Source: Myxococcales bacterium (GTDB taxonomy: Bacteria; Myxococcota_A; Polyangia; Polyangiales; Polyangiaceae). From it: a stretch of 64,000 nt of DNA. The notes below the pieces were generated by a model, which saw only the letters and a list, made by a program, of their open reading frames with translations, was not told where the DNA came from and did no database searches. A program made the translations under genes and the position numbers. The stretch lies in contig CANJCO010000005.1 in assembly GCA_947473045.1 (NCBI GenBank), forward strand, positions 57,023-121,022, in the 5' to 3' direction. Positions 1 to 10,034 of this stretch are shown piece by piece (positions within the stretch are counted from its first letter, which is position 1; each line of letters starts with the position of its first letter).

Positions 1-1
1 C

Positions 2-226
2 GTCGTCATCGGCGACGGACCCGAGCGGGGACGCATCGAGCGGCTCGCGAGGCGCTCCAGCGTGGACGCGCGATTCCTCGGGCTGCTGCCGCGCGACGAG
101 GCGCTCGCGTGGATCGGCGCGAGCGAAGCGCTTCTGTTCGCCTCGGAGGCCGAGGGTTGCTCGACGGTGCTGCGCGAAGCCGAGGCGCTGGGGATTCGCG
201 TCGAGGTCGTGCCGGTATTAGAATAG
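2..226 (+). CDS. Glycosyltransferase family 4, C-terminal end (partial)
   Basis: Only the last 74 codons are in the window; the 5' part lies to the left. The reading frame gives a typical end of a GT-B glycosyltransferase: VVIGDGPERGRIERLA (the VGDGP segment of the donor-sugar domain), then FLGLLPRDEALAWIGASEALLFAS, then EAEGCSTVLREAEALG, which matches the conserved E-x7-E region that binds the nucleotide sugar in GT4 enzymes. Family membership is well supported, but donor and acceptor cannot be told. Its last bases overlap the 3' end of the converging gene on the minus strand (218-226), so there is no room for a separate terminator. Confidence 0.8.
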   Translation, partial: VVIGDGPERGRIERLARRSSVDARFLGLLPRDEALAWIGASEALLFASEAEGCSTVLREAEALGIRVEVVPVLE

Positions 227-1180
227 CGCGCCGGCAGAGAGGCCCGCCGACGCGGGGCCGACGAGCGGACCGATCCACGCAGCCGCGGACCGCGCCTTCG
301 GAAGCGTCACGATGACAACGGCGCTCGTCAGCAGGGCGGCGGCGCCCGCTGCGAAGGAGACGTTCGCGAGCGTCGCGAAGGTGCCCGCCTGCTCGTTCAA
401 GTCGGCGCCGCGCTGCGAGCACCGGCCCGACGGGCACGCCGCGTCGCTTTGCGCTGCGCGGTCGAGCGCCATGATCCCGGCGATCGCGCCGCCCACGACC
501 ATCGCGACGCCGGCGCCGCCGACCACGAGGGCTGCGTTGCGGCGCGGTGCGTACGCGCTCTCGGAAGGTGCCCGCGTCTCGGGCTGCGGCAGATCGCCCA
601 GCGAGCGAACTTCGACGCGCAAGGTCTGCCCTTCCGCGCTGACGACGACATGTTGCGTGCGCGAAGCCTTGCCGGGGGCCGAAATGACGAGCGCGTGCTC
701 GCCCGGATCGATCGGAGAGGCCACGCCCCACGCGGGCTGCCGCACCACCGTGCCGTCGAGCGCGATCGTCAGGTTGTCCTGCGCAGCGGCCGCCGGCGTT
801 ACCTCGACGACCACCTTCGACACCCTGCCCGCAATCTCGTCAATCCGCTGCCTGGCCGTGATTTCGCGGTCCTTGCGGCCGTCCTTGATCGACTGGCTCA
901 GCGCATCATTGTACGCAATCCACGCAGCCGCGAGCTTGCCCTCGCGCTCACGACACAAGCCCAGGTTGAGCAGCGTGCCTCCCGCGGGGTCGAGGCGCTG
1001 GCTCTCAGCGAGCTTCGGGCACGCGGCCGCATAGTCGCTTCTTTCCATGAGGGAGACCCCCTCGTCGAACAGCGTCTGCGCGAGGGCGAGGCCATCGCCG
1101 GGAGTCTCCGCGCGCGCCGCCACCGGCGCGGCGAGCGACGCGACCAAAAACGCAAACGCGGCGGGCCTACTTGCGATCAT
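218..1180 (-). CDS. Exported helical-repeat/PEGA-like partner of a Ser/Thr kinase
   Basis: The 320-residue protein starts with a signal peptide (AFAFLVASLAAPVAARA, about residues 8-24). A TPR-like helical segment follows (about 25-110; the LFDEGVSLMERSDYAAACPKLAESQRLDPAGGTLLNLG pattern), then a beta-rich segment resembling PEGA-type surface domains (about 125-200), and two hydrophobic stretches near residues 225-250 and 270-300. This layout is common in myxobacteria directly downstream of a kinase gene. The start overlaps the kinase gene by 14 bp, so the two are almost certainly co-transcribed and translationally coupled. A role as sensor or scaffold for the kinase is inference; no enzymatic motif is visible. 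Confidence 0.7.
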   Translation of the reverse strand: MIASRPAAFAFLVASLAAPVAARAETPGDGLALAQTLFDEGVSLMERSDYAAACPKLAESQRLDPAGGTLLNLGLCREREGKLAAAWIAYNDALSQSIKDGRKDREITARQRIDEIAGRVSKVVVEVTPAAAAQDNLTIALDGTVVRQPAWGVASPIDPGEHALVISAPGKASRTQHVVVSAEGQTLRVEVRSLGDLPQPETRAPSESAYAPRRNAALVVGGAGVAMVVGGAIAGIMALDRAAQSDAACPSGRCSQRGADLNEQAGTFATLANVSFAAGAAALLTSAVVIVTLPKARSAAAWIGPLVGPASAGLSAGALF

Positions 1181-2546
1181 GCGAGATGCCGGGAATGGCC
1201 TTTTCGGCGGGCGCTGCGGGCTTCGGACGCCACACAGGCGAAGGCCGCGCGCCAGACGCAGGCGCGCTTGCGCTGGCCGACGGTGCTGCTGCGGAAGTGA
1301 CCGCAGGGATGTCAGCGGCTGGCACGGGCGGCGGCGCGCTCACCATTTGCACCACCGTAGCCGCAGGGGCAGCCCGCACAACCGGCAGCTCTCGCGTACC
1401 GCTCCGAAACGCGATCGCGACGCCGGCCACCGAAAGCGCGAGCGACGCGCCGACGACCAGACCTTTGAGCCACGGCTTCGTAGCGCTGCGCGCCGGGCCA
1501 GCGGCGTCGAGGGGGCCGAGCGTCTCGGAGAGGGGCAGGCTGCGGCCGCTGACGGGCAACAGCGGTACCGAACGCGGCGGCGCCACGGCCTCGCCCGCGA
1601 GTCGTTGAATTCGTTCGACGCGCGCCCGTGACGACGGGAGCAGCGGCTCGAGATCCGCCGCAAGATCGGCGACGCTCGCGTAGCGGTCTGCGACACGCTT
1701 TTCGAGGCAGCGCGCGATGACTTCGTCGAGCCCCGGGGGCGTGCTCGCGAGGTACTTCGTGACGCTCGTGGGCGGCTCCGTCGCGATGACGACGGCGAGC
1801 CCGGCCATGCTCTCGGCCTCGAAGGGCATGCGACGCGTGAGCAGCTCGAAGAGCACCACCCCAAGCGACCAGATGTCGCTGCGCTCGTCGGCGCGGGCCG
1901 CACTCTGCATCTGCTCGGGAGACATGTAGAGCGGCGAACCGAAAATCGCGTCGGTGGTCGTGACGACGCCCGCTTCGCGAATGTCGACAGAGAGCGCCTT
2001 GGACACACCAAAATCGAGCACTTTGATGATTGTCGAGCCGTCGGGACGAATCGCGCGGAACAAGTTTCCGGGCTTGAGATCGCGGTGAACGATGCGCGCC
2101 GCGTGCGCCTCGGCGAGCCCCTCGCAGGCCTGAAGCACATAATCTACGGCGACTTCGACAGGCAGCGGCCCCTCGGCGTCGACCACGGCCGCAAGATCGA
2201 GGCCTTCGAGCAGCTCCATCACCATGAACGGCGCGCCGCCGTCGAGCGTTCCGACGTCACTCACGCGCACGACGTGCTGACCCTTCAGGCGCGCCGACGC
2301 CTTCGCCTCAGTGAGAAATCGGCCGATCGACTGCTCATCGCGGCTGTTTTGATGGCGCAGCACCTTGATGGCGACCTGCTGCCCGAGCTTGATATGGCGC
2401 GCCTGGACGACGACGCCCATGCCGCCTTGCGCGATCTTGCGCTCGACCCGGTAACGACCCGCGACCACATCGCCCTCGGCGAGCGAAGGAATGTCGGCAG
2501 CGCCGGCGTCTTCGCCCGGCTTCCACAGTGTCGATTCCTGGCCCAT
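1167..2546 (-). CDS. Membrane-anchored Hanks-type serine/threonine protein kinase
   Basis: All catalytic landmarks are present in the 459 residues: glycine loop IAQGGMGVV (38-46), ATP-anchoring Lys61 in VAIKVL, HRDLKPGN (154-161), DFG (178-180) and the activation-segment end SPLYMSPEQ (204-212). One transmembrane segment follows at about 362-380, and the last ~80 residues are Ala/Pro/Ser-rich and probably periplasmic. This is the usual PknB-like layout of myxobacterial eukaryotic-type kinases, but without PASTA repeats. The gene overlaps the downstream partner gene by 14 bp. The substrate is unknown. The ATG at 2546 is preceded by a GGGGGCG stretch that could act as a ribosome site. Confidence 0.92.
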   Translation of the reverse strand: MGQESTLWKPGEDAGAADIPSLAEGDVVAGRYRVERKIAQGGMGVVVQARHIKLGQQVAIKVLRHQNSRDEQSIGRFLTEAKASARLKGQHVVRVSDVGTLDGGAPFMVMELLEGLDLAAVVDAEGPLPVEVAVDYVLQACEGLAEAHAARIVHRDLKPGNLFRAIRPDGSTIIKVLDFGVSKALSVDIREAGVVTTTDAIFGSPLYMSPEQMQSAARADERSDIWSLGVVLFELLTRRMPFEAESMAGLAVVIATEPPTSVTKYLASTPPGLDEVIARCLEKRVADRYASVADLAADLEPLLPSSRARVERIQRLAGEAVAPPRSVPLLPVSGRSLPLSETLGPLDAAGPARSATKPWLKGLVVGASLALSVAGVAIAFRSGTRELPVVRAAPAATVVQMVSAPPPVPAADIPAVTSAAAPSASASAPASGARPSPVWRPKPAAPAEKAIPGISHDRK

Positions 2547-2645
2547 GAAACGCCCCCACGCTACGAGCCATTTTAGCTGCGGGCAACCCCACCACGGGCT
2601 TTGCGGCGGGGCTACTCGATGGGGTACGATGCTTGGAGATCACGG

Positions 2646-3773
2646 ATGCGACCACGAACCGTCCTTACACTGTCAGTCGGCTGCCTCGCAGCGGCCTGCC
2701 AGCTCGTGGCTGGCATCGACGACCGCAGCGTGTACGTCGAGCCTCCTCCCGACGCCGTGGTCGACGCAAGCGTGACTCCCGACGCGGCGCCCGATCCGTG
2801 CCTCGCGTCATGGCTGCGGCCCGCGCCCTCGTCCGCCACATCGTCGCCCACCGACGCGATCGAAGGCGTGCTCGCGCTGTCGAAGCTGCGTCTCGATACA
2901 GCTGCGGACAGCGGCGTTGCCGAAGGCATGAACCTCGATCGCACCTGCACCTGCCCCGGGCACGACAGCTGCCAGAGGCCCGCCGGCCCCAACGCGCAGG
3001 CGCTGCCCCCCGCGTGCGACGGACCTCGCGGCGTCGACAACTCAGCCCGCGGCCTGTTCGCCGTGCTGGCGCAGGGAAAGGTGTCGAGCGAGGCCGCGAT
3101 CAACGATTCTATCGCCAAAGGTTCGGCCGGTCTGGTGATACGCATCCGCCGCTACAACGGGCTACCCGACGACGCTCAGGTCGACGTCGCCGTTTACGCT
3201 TCGCAGGGCTTCTCCGGCGCGGGCGACGCAGGCCCGGCGTTCGACGGCGGAGACCCGTGGTCGATCGATCAGGCTTCGGTGCTAAACTACTGGGCCGAGA
3301 CTCCGCGATACGTCACCACGAACGCCTACGTCTCGGGCGGCACGCTCGTGGCCACGCTGCAGCTGCCCGTCATCGTCGGCTGGTCATCCGGCCAGCCGAT
3401 CATCGTCGAGCTAGAAGGCGGCCAGATCCAGGCAAAGATCACGATGGCCGGCGCGAAGATCAGCGGGCTGCGCGGCAAGCTCGGGGGGCGATGGCGCGTC
3501 GACAAACTGCTGACCGCCCTGCAGCTGGTGCCCGATCCGCTCGACAGCAGCAAGCGCCTGTGCGGCGACAACCCTACCTTCGTGGCGCTCAAGTCGACCT
3601 TTTGCAGCGCCGCCGACATCGCGAGCGATCCGTCCGATGACGGCGTCGGCGTGTGCGATGCAGTGTCGCTCGGACTTGGCTTCGAGGCGTCCGCTGCCGT
3701 GATCGGCCCCGTGAGGCTGACGCCTTACAACGGCGCGCCCTGCGGCATCAACTACGCCCCGCGCTGCCCGTAG
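2646..3773 (+). CDS. Secreted lipoprotein of unknown function
   Basis: The ATG at 2646 was chosen because it gives a clean lipoprotein signal peptide (MRPRTVLTLSVGCLAAAC, lipobox LAAAC) and has GGAG seven bases upstream; an in-frame ATG at 2601 would add 15 residues with no signal character. The mature part begins with an Asp/Pro/Ala-rich linker and continues into a beta-rich region with eight or more scattered cysteines, suggesting disulphides in an exported protein. I recognise no family. Proteins of this style, with a 'GIDDRSVYV' stretch after the lipobox, are common in myxobacteria. It converges on ftsZ with a 67-bp gap. Confidence 0.7.
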   Translation: MRPRTVLTLSVGCLAAACQLVAGIDDRSVYVEPPPDAVVDASVTPDAAPDPCLASWLRPAPSSATSSPTDAIEGVLALSKLRLDTAADSGVAEGMNLDRTCTCPGHDSCQRPAGPNAQALPPACDGPRGVDNSARGLFAVLAQGKVSSEAAINDSIAKGSAGLVIRIRRYNGLPDDAQVDVAVYASQGFSGAGDAGPAFDGGDPWSIDQASVLNYWAETPRYVTTNAYVSGGTLVATLQLPVIVGWSSGQPIIVELEGGQIQAKITMAGAKISGLRGKLGGRWRVDKLLTALQLVPDPLDSSKRLCGDNPTFVALKSTFCSAADIASDPSDDGVGVCDAVSLGLGFEASAAVIGPVRLTPYNGAPCGINYAPRCP

Positions 3774-3789
3774 GCCCACAAACGCGCGC

Positions 3790-3802
3790 GGGCGCCGCGC
3801 CC
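3790..3802. terminator. GC hairpin between convergent genes
   Basis: A perfect 5-bp stem (GGGCG / CGCCC) with a 3-base loop lies in the 67-bp gap between the lipoprotein gene and the 3' end of ftsZ. Read on the minus strand it is followed within about seven bases by TTTGT, so it could end the dcw transcript. The T-run is short, so the call is weak. Confidence 0.35.
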
Positions 3803-3840
3803 TTGAGAACGCGTAGCCCGTGCGGTTTTCGAAACGTCGC

Positions 3841-5103
3841 TTACTGGTTTTTGCGCGAGTACGCGGGCACGTCCCAATCGAGATCGTGAGTCGGGAAGCT
3901 CTGCGAACGCTCGCGGGTCGGCAGGCGGGGCTGCGCCGCTGCGCGAGCCTCTTCCGCGTGCGCCGTACGCCGCGCGCCCATGGCAGGCACGAGGTTGGGG
4001 TTGCTGCCCGCCGCTGCGCGAGCAGGCGCGCCGGGATACGCCGAAGGATAGGCCGAACGAAGCTGCTGCTGCGACGGAACGGTCTGCGGAATGAGCGACT
4101 GGCGCGCTGCGTGCTCCTGCACCTCGGCGCGTTCGACCGCATCGAAGCCGGTCGCGATCACGGTGACCTTGACGTTGTCGCCGAGCGACTCGTCGATGCT
4201 GGCTCCGAAGATGATGTTGGCATCCTCGTGCGCCTGCTCCTGAACGAGGCTCGCGGCCTCCTGAATCTCCTTCAGTTTGAGATCGGAGCCGCCAACAATG
4301 TTGATGAGCACGCCAGTCGCGCCGTCGACCGAAATCTCGTCGAGCAGCGGAGACGTAATGGCCATCTCGGCGGCCATTCGCGCACGCGACTGGCCCTTGG
4401 CGATGCCCGTGCCCATGAGGGCGCGGCCCATGTTGCTCATCACGGTCTTCACGTCGGCGAAGTCGACATTGACGATGCCGTTTTGCGTGATGAGATCGCT
4501 GATGCCCTTGACGGCCTGATAGAGGACTTCGTCGGCCTTGCGACAGGCATCGATGAAGGTCAGATCGTCGTCGCCCAGCAGCAGCAGCTTCTGGTTCGGA
4601 ATGGTGATGAGCGTGTCGACGTGCTCGGCGAGTTGAGCGAGGCCGAGCTCGGCGCGCCGGGCGCGCTGGCGGCCTTCGAACAGAAACGGCTTGGTCACGA
4701 CGCCGACGGTGAGCGCGCCCTCTTCACGGGCGAGCTGCGCGATGATCGGCGCGGCTCCCGTGCCGGTGCCGCCGCCCATGCCCGCGGTGACGAAGACCAT
4801 GTCCGCGCCGCTGATGAGCTCTTTGATACGCTGCACGTCCTCGAGCGCTGCCTTGCGGCCCTTGTCAGGATCGGCGCCGGCTCCGAGGCCGCGCGTAACA
4901 TTGGAGCCAATCGACAGCTTCGTCGGCGCGGCGTTGCTGTTGAGCGCCTGCGCGTCGGTGTTGACGACGATGAACTCGACCCCCTCGAGGCCAAAGTTAA
5001 TCATGGTGTTGACGGCGTTGCCGCCGGAACCACCGCAGCCGATGACCTTGATACGCGCCTGGTATTCCTGCGTCTCGTCTGCGAACTCGATGCTGAAGCT
5101 CAT
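3841..5103 (-). CDS. ftsZ: Cell division GTPase FtsZ
   Basis: The 420-residue tubulin homologue polymerises with GTP into the cytokinetic ring. Visible are the N-terminal IKVIGCGGSGGNAVN nucleotide-binding segment (18-32), the tubulin signature GGGTGTG (110-116) and the T7 catalytic loop around NVDFADVK (213-220). A disordered Ala/Pro-rich linker leads to the C-terminal peptide DLDWDVPAYSRKNQ, which corresponds to the conserved tail that docks onto FtsA. The ATG at 5103 has a strong GGGAGGA ribosome site. It is the last gene of the dcw cluster, 123 bp behind ftsA; that gap is less GC-rich than its surroundings and may hold a separate promoter. Confidence 0.98.
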   Translation of the reverse strand: MSFSIEFADETQEYQARIKVIGCGGSGGNAVNTMINFGLEGVEFIVVNTDAQALNSNAAPTKLSIGSNVTRGLGAGADPDKGRKAALEDVQRIKELISGADMVFVTAGMGGGTGTGAAPIIAQLAREEGALTVGVVTKPFLFEGRQRARRAELGLAQLAEHVDTLITIPNQKLLLLGDDDLTFIDACRKADEVLYQAVKGISDLITQNGIVNVDFADVKTVMSNMGRALMGTGIAKGQSRARMAAEMAITSPLLDEISVDGATGVLINIVGGSDLKLKEIQEAASLVQEQAHEDANIIFGASIDESLGDNVKVTVIATGFDAVERAEVQEHAARQSLIPQTVPSQQQLRSAYPSAYPGAPARAAAGSNPNLVPAMGARRTAHAEEARAAAQPRLPTRERSQSFPTHDLDWDVPAYSRKNQ

Positions 5104-5121
5104 AATCGTCCTCCCGGGACT

Positions 5122-5137
5122 GGCGCTTTTGCGCGCC
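5122..5137 (-). promoter_or_regulatory. Small hairpin in the ftsZ leader
   Basis: GGCGC, six bases, GCGCC forms a perfect 5-bp stem that ends about eight bases before the GGGAGGA ribosome site of ftsZ on the minus strand. It could affect translation or protect the 5' end of an ftsZ transcript. This rests on the base pattern only; no known motif is matched. Confidence 0.3.
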
Positions 5138-5226
5138 GCTGCTCAAAGAGCCGACCGTGGAGCGCCTCTCTCCCTGGCCGACCAACAATCATTTTTGTGT
5201 GTGGATACTGGTGAAAATTGGAACGT

Positions 5227-6510
5227 CTAGAAAGCGGCTTTTAGCCAGGCCCAAAACTTGGATTTGTCGCGGGCCTCGGCCTCGGCCTCAGCGATCTGCG
5301 AGCTGATTTTCTGGCGGATGAGCGATTGCACCGGCGTCGCGTTTCGCACGCGCGCCTCCGCGATGGCATGCGCGCCGTAGCGCACGAGGCCGACGCCCGT
5401 GGAGTACTGAGGCCCCTGCACCGCCTGATGCACGCCCTCGATTCCGGCAGGAAAACCGATACGAACCGGCATCCCGAGAATTTCCTCGGCGGCCTCGGGC
5501 ATGCCTTCGAGCAGCACGGCGCCGCCGGTGAGCACGACGCCCGCCGACAATTGCTCGAGCAGTCCGGTGTCTTCGATCCGCTTTCGAATCGCCGCAAAAA
5601 TCTCTTCGACGCGCGGCTCGATGATGTCCGACAGCACGCGGCGCGCAGTGCGACGGGGCGCGTGGCCGCCGACGCCGGGAACCTCGATCTCCTCGTCGTC
5701 ACCGACGAGACGACCCAGCGCGCAGCCCGAGTTTCGCTTGAGACGATCGGCCTCGGCCATCGGCGTTCGGAGACCCGCGGCGATGTCGCTCGTGATGTTG
5801 TTGCCGCCCACGGGGATGACGCTGGTGTGCGCGATGCCGCCGTCGACGTAGAGGAGCAAGTCGGTGGTTCCGCCGCCGATATCGATTACGGCGACGCCGA
5901 TCTCTTTTTCGTCGTCGCTGAGCACCGCCTCGGCGCTCGCGAGCGGCTCGAGCACGACGTCGGCGACCACGAGGCCGCAGCGCTCCGCGCAACGAATGAC
6001 GTTCTGCACGCAGCTGGTCGCAGCGGTGACGAGGTTGGCCTTGGCACCCAGTCGCACGCCGCTCATGCCGATCGGGTCGCGAATGCCATCTTGCGCGTCG
6101 ACGATGTATTCGCGCGGCAGCACGTGAAGAATTTGTCGGTCGGCGTCGACCGGAATGGCGCGAGCGCCTTCGAGCGCGCGCTCCACGTCGCCGCGCGTGA
6201 CCTCACCGCCCGAGATCGCCGCGACGCCGTCGCTCATCATCGAACGAATGTGACTGCCCGCCACGCCGACGTAGACGGTGCGAATTTCAACGCCAGCCAT
6301 CATCTGCGCGGCATCGACCGCGTCTTTGATCGATCGCACCGTCCAGTCAATGTTGCTGACGATGCCCTTGCGCAGACCGCGACAAGGCATGCTGCCCGCT
6401 CCAAGGATGGTGATGCTGTCCCCGTGCGTTTCGCCCACAACAGCGCACACCTTGGTGGTGCCGATGTCGAGTCCGACGACGATCTCCGATTCGCTGGCAG
6501 AGTTGCTCAT
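5227..6510 (-). CDS. ftsA: Cell division protein FtsA
   Basis: Actin-fold ATPase that tethers FtsZ to the membrane. The phosphate-1 motif VVGLDIGTTKVCAVVGE lies near the N-terminus, VAVIDIGGGTTDLLLY (phosphate 2) is mid-protein, and the adenosine motif VVLTGGAVLLEGMPE is in the last third. The C-terminus KSKFWAWLKAAF is the expected amphipathic membrane-targeting helix. I use the ATG at 6510 (427 residues); a GTG at 6528 would add six residues, and neither start has a strong ribosome site. It lies between ftsQ (79-bp gap) and ftsZ (123-bp gap), the two loosest joints in an otherwise coupled operon. Confidence 0.97.
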   Translation of the reverse strand: MSNSASESEIVVGLDIGTTKVCAVVGETHGDSITILGAGSMPCRGLRKGIVSNIDWTVRSIKDAVDAAQMMAGVEIRTVYVGVAGSHIRSMMSDGVAAISGGEVTRGDVERALEGARAIPVDADRQILHVLPREYIVDAQDGIRDPIGMSGVRLGAKANLVTAATSCVQNVIRCAERCGLVVADVVLEPLASAEAVLSDDEKEIGVAVIDIGGGTTDLLLYVDGGIAHTSVIPVGGNNITSDIAAGLRTPMAEADRLKRNSGCALGRLVGDDEEIEVPGVGGHAPRRTARRVLSDIIEPRVEEIFAAIRKRIEDTGLLEQLSAGVVLTGGAVLLEGMPEAAEEILGMPVRIGFPAGIEGVHQAVQGPQYSTGVGLVRYGAHAIAEARVRNATPVQSLIRQKISSQIAEAEAEARDKSKFWAWLKAAF

Positions 6511-6589
6511 CCCGATCACTGGTCGCACGCCCGGGAGCGATGGGCCAAAATAGCGGGGAGAATTTTCGCAAGCCCCCGGCCAAACTATT

Positions 6590-7480
6590 TTACTTCACGC
6601 GCGCGACCACGCGCTCGGGCCGCGTATCGTTGTCGAGAAAGATCGCGTCGGCGCGACTGCCACGCCGGTCGAGCTCACCCGTAACGCGCGCCGCCTCCTC
6701 GAGTTTGCGGCGATAGGGAGGTCCGCCGAGCACCAGCTGCGTGGCGGTTCGGCCAATGATCAGCGTGATCCCGCCGGCCTTGCTCACGTGCACTTCCTGG
6801 AGCGGCTGCTTGAGTCCGAGCGTCGAGTGCTCGTAATCGCCCGCGAGATCGAGCGCGCGAACCACTCCGCGGGCCACGCCCTCCCGATCGCGCGAGACGT
6901 CTTCGGCGGCGATTCCGGTGACCACCGGAAAATCGGAAGGGTCGCCTGCCTCGAGCCGTTTAAACAGCTCGCCCTCTTTGGTCGCAAGATACGCGTCTCC
7001 GTCGATCGACACGATCGCGGCGGCCTCCCGCTCTTTCACGCTCAGCACGATCGCATCGGGAAGTCGCCGCGCGAGCGTCGCCTCGGCGATCCACGGATCG
7101 CGCTCGAGCTTCGCCTGCGCGGCGTCGAGATCGAGGGCGAACACGTTGTCGCCTACGTGAATCGCCGCGCGCTCGAGCAGCGCGTCGCGCGCGCGCAGGT
7201 GGTTTCCGTCGACGATGACGTCTGCGACGGCAAAGCGCGGACTGGTGGTCACGTAGCGCTCGGCGCCCCAAGCAACGCCAACCGAAATGCCGACGACGAG
7301 CAACAAGCCTACGGCGTCTTTGGCCATCGCCGCGGCACGCACGGCCCACACAGAGGGGACTGCGGGGGGCGGCTCGGGCGCGAGCTCGGCGTTGTTTGGG
7401 CGGCCGCTGGGCGGCGCGCTGCTGTCCATGACATCCGGCGGAAGCGAGGCGCGCTTGATGCGACGGTTCGACGGCGTCAC
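6590..7480 (-). CDS. ftsQ: Cell division protein FtsQ/DivIB
   Basis: Bitopic divisome scaffold of 296 residues. A Pro-rich cytoplasmic tail (1-50) is followed by one membrane segment (about 53-72, [17 protein letters not shown]). A POTRA domain comes next (about 80-150, [21 protein letters not shown] through [25 protein letters not shown]), then the FtsQ beta domain. The GTG start at 7480 overlaps the murC stop as GTGA. FtsQ normally recruits FtsL/FtsB partners; an ftsL is present upstream in this cluster. Confidence 0.93.
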   Translation of the reverse strand: MTPSNRRIKRASLPPDVMDSSAPPSGRPNNAELAPEPPPAVPSVWAVRAAAMAKDAVGLLLVVGISVGVAWGAERYVTTSPRFAVADVIVDGNHLRARDALLERAAIHVGDNVFALDLDAAQAKLERDPWIAEATLARRLPDAIVLSVKEREAAAIVSIDGDAYLATKEGELFKRLEAGDPSDFPVVTGIAAEDVSRDREGVARGVVRALDLAGDYEHSTLGLKQPLQEVHVSKAGGITLIIGRTATQLVLGGPPYRRKLEEAARVTGELDRRGSRADAIFLDNDTRPERVVARVK

Positions 7481-8886
7481 GATCTGGCCTCGGCTTCGAG
7501 CTGCGCGAGCAGGTCGCGCACGCTGGCGTTGATGTCGCCGGCGCCGAGCGCGATGACGATGTCGCCGGGACGCACGATTTCGGCCAGCGCCTGCTTCACG
7601 TCGCGCTTGTCGGCCACGTAGCGAACCGAGTGGTGCCCGTGCGCGCGGATGGCGCTCGCCAGCGATTCGCCGGACGCCCCGTCAATCGGCGCCTCGCCGG
7701 CGGCGTACACCTCCGTGACGATGAGCACATCGGCCTTGTTGAAGGCCCGGGTAAAGTCGTCGAACAGATCGCGCGTTCGCGTGTAGCGGTGAGGCTGAAA
7801 GGCGACGACCACGCGGCGATCGAAGGCGCTTTGTGCGGCTTCGAGGGTGACCTCGACCTCCGCGGGATGGTGGCCGTAGTCGTCGACGATCATCACGGAG
7901 CCGCGCTTTCCGTCGCGCTCAATCGACGGCTCGCCGAGCACAGTGAAGCGCCGCTGCACCCCGTGGAAGGACGCGATCGCGTCGCGCACGATGTCGAACG
8001 GCACCTCGAGCTCGTCGGCAGCGGCGATGACCGCGAGCGAGTTGAGCACGTTGTGCGCGCCGGGCATGCGGACGACGAATTCACCCAGCGACTCGCCGCG
8101 GCGCTCGACCGAAAAGCGCGTGGAAAGGCCGTCGAACTGCAGGTGCTTCGCGCGATAGTCGGCCTGACGGGAGAGCCCGTAGGTGACATGCCTGCGCGAC
8201 AATCGCGGCAAGATGGCCTGCACGTGCGGGTGGTCGACGCACAGGATGCAGAGCCCGTAAAACGGCGCTTGATTGGCGAACTGCACGAACGCGTCTTTTA
8301 CCTTCTCGTGCGTGCCGTAGTGGTCGAGGTGCTCGGCGTCGATGTTGGTGATGATCGCGAGGGTGGGCGCCAGACGCAGGAACGATCCGTCGCTCTCGTC
8401 CGCCTCGGCGACGAACAGATCGCCTTCGCCGAGGCGCGCGTTCGAGCCGAGCGCGTTGACCTTGCCGCCCACGACCACCGTCGGATCGAGCCCGGCCTGC
8501 CGAAGCACCGTGGCCACGAGCGAGGTGGTCGTCGTCTTTCCGTGGGAGCCGGCGATCGTGACGCAGTATTTCACGCGCATCAGCTCGGCGAGCATTTCGC
8601 CGCGCGAAATGATGGGGATCTCCAGCGCGCGGGCGCGGGCGAGCTCGGGGTTTTCGGGCTTGATCGCGCTCGAATAGACCACGACGTCGGCGCCTTTAAC
8701 GTTGTCTGCGCGATGGCCGACGTCGATGCGAACGCCGAGCGACTGCAGCCTTCGCGTCGTGTCGTTGTCGCGAAGGTCGGAGCCTGAAACTTCGAATTGC
8801 ATGGTGCGCAGAATCTCGGCGAGGCCGCTCATTCCGATGCCGCCCACGCCGACGAAGTGCACGTGCCTCACGCGTCCACGAAACAT
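7477..8886 (-). CDS. murC: UDP-N-acetylmuramate--L-alanine ligase MurC
   Basis: Cytoplasmic Mur ligase that adds L-Ala to UDP-MurNAc. The 469-residue protein starts [24 protein letters not shown], a Rossmann-like motif typical of MurC, and has the ATP loop [13 protein letters not shown] and a central-domain ADESDGSFL segment. The frame stays open upstream, but the ATG at 8886 overlaps the murG TAA by one base (TAATG) and has GGAGG upstream, so the longer reading is rejected. Its stop overlaps the ftsQ start by 4 bp. In many bacteria murB and ddl follow murC; here ftsQ follows directly. Confidence 0.97.
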   Translation of the reverse strand: MFRGRVRHVHFVGVGGIGMSGLAEILRTMQFEVSGSDLRDNDTTRRLQSLGVRIDVGHRADNVKGADVVVYSSAIKPENPELARARALEIPIISRGEMLAELMRVKYCVTIAGSHGKTTTTSLVATVLRQAGLDPTVVVGGKVNALGSNARLGEGDLFVAEADESDGSFLRLAPTLAIITNIDAEHLDHYGTHEKVKDAFVQFANQAPFYGLCILCVDHPHVQAILPRLSRRHVTYGLSRQADYRAKHLQFDGLSTRFSVERRGESLGEFVVRMPGAHNVLNSLAVIAAADELEVPFDIVRDAIASFHGVQRRFTVLGEPSIERDGKRGSVMIVDDYGHHPAEVEVTLEAAQSAFDRRVVVAFQPHRYTRTRDLFDDFTRAFNKADVLIVTEVYAAGEAPIDGASGESLASAIRAHGHHSVRYVADKRDVKQALAEIVRPGDIVIALGAGDINASVRDLLAQLEAEARS

Positions 8887-10034
8887 TAGCGAGCCTCCAA
8901 ATTCATCGCGGCGCCCGGCGAGCTCGCAGAGGCCGAGGACGCGTCGCGCAGGGTCACGCCCGCAAGCTGCAGCAGGTCGAGGGCAACGGCGTGGGCCGCG
9001 TCCGGCTTGCCGACCGCGCGGGCCGCGTCTGCCATGGCCACGCGCATCGAAGCGTCGGCCAGCAGGGCGCCCAGTTCGCGGGCGATGCGCTCCACCGTGG
9101 CCTCCTGCTGAAGCACGCAAACGCTGCCTCCGGCACGCTCGAGCGCGCGGGCATTTTTTGCCTGGTGATCGTCGGCGGCGAACGGAAAGGGCACGAGCAA
9201 AGACGCCCGCCCGACCGCGGCGACCTCTGCGACCGAGCCCGCTCCCGACCGCGCGATCACGATGTCGGCGGCGGCGAGCTGCTCTGGAACGTCGTCGAGG
9301 AACGGCAGCACGGTCGCGCTCTCAAAGCCAAGCTGCGCATACTCGCCCGCGACTTCGGCCTCGGCGCCGCGGCCGGTCTGATGAACGACGCGGAGCCCGG
9401 GAAAGGCGGCCGCGAGACCCGCGATCGCTCGGGGAACGCGCTGGTTCAAGGCCTGCGCGCCCTGGCTTCCGCCCATGACCAGCACGCGAAGCGCGCCGCT
9501 CGAGGGGACGTAGTTCGACGGCTTGAAGCCGCGGCGGAGCGGCACGCCGAACACGCGCGCGCTGCCGCTGCGCACGCGCGGGGTGAGGTCGCTCCAGGCG
9601 ATGTAGGCGCGCTGCGCGAAAGGCGCGAGCACGCGATTGGTGAAGCCCAGCAGATCGTTGGGCTCCATGATGCCGAGCGGCACCGCGCGGAGCACAGAGG
9701 CCAGCGCGAACGGGCCGGCCGCGTAGCCGCCGACCGACAGCACCGCGACGGGCGAGAGCTGTCGCACCACGCGAAGCGCGCGCAGCGTTGCGCGAGCCGC
9801 CGACCAGGCCCCCCGCGCCGCGCGCGATACTCCCCCGCCCTTGATTGGAGAGATGTCGAGCATTTCGAGCCGGTAGCCGCGCGGTGGAACGACGTTTTTT
9901 TCGATGCCCCGCGGAGAGCCGCCGAACACGACCTCGACGTCCGCGAGCGCCGTCATCGCATCGGCGACCGCGAGGCCCGGAAACACGTGTCCGCCCGTGC
10001 CGCCGCCCGCGATGAGCACGACGGGCCTGCTCAC
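8886..10034 (-). CDS. murG: UDP-GlcNAc:lipid I GlcNAc transferase MurG
   Basis: Peripheral membrane GT28 enzyme that converts lipid I to lipid II. The N-terminal [16 protein letters not shown] is the signature acceptor/diphosphate loop. A second glycine-rich loop, [12 protein letters not shown], and the donor-site stretch [17 protein letters not shown] are also present. The 382 residues are close to the usual ~360. It starts with GTG overlapping the ftsW stop (GTGA) and ends at TAATG with murC. Confidence 0.97.
   Translation of the reverse strand: MSRPVVLIAGGGTGGHVFPGLAVADAMTALADVEVVFGGSPRGIEKNVVPPRGYRLEMLDISPIKGGGVSRAARGAWSAARATLRALRVVRQLSPVAVLSVGGYAAGPFALASVLRAVPLGIMEPNDLLGFTNRVLAPFAQRAYIAWSDLTPRVRSGSARVFGVPLRRGFKPSNYVPSSGALRVLVMGGSQGAQALNQRVPRAIAGLAAAFPGLRVVHQTGRGAEAEVAGEYAQLGFESATVLPFLDDVPEQLAAADIVIARSGAGSVAEVAAVGRASLLVPFPFAADDHQAKNARALERAGGSVCVLQQEATVERIARELGALLADASMRVAMADAARAVGKPDAAHAVALDLLQLAGVTLRDASSASASSPGAAMNLEAR

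Noticed and set aside
7477..9120. A longer MurC reading starting at 9120
   Set aside because: The extra 78 residues are Arg/Gly-rich, run inside murG and lack MurC features; the ATG at 8886 has GGAGG and the TAATG overlap.
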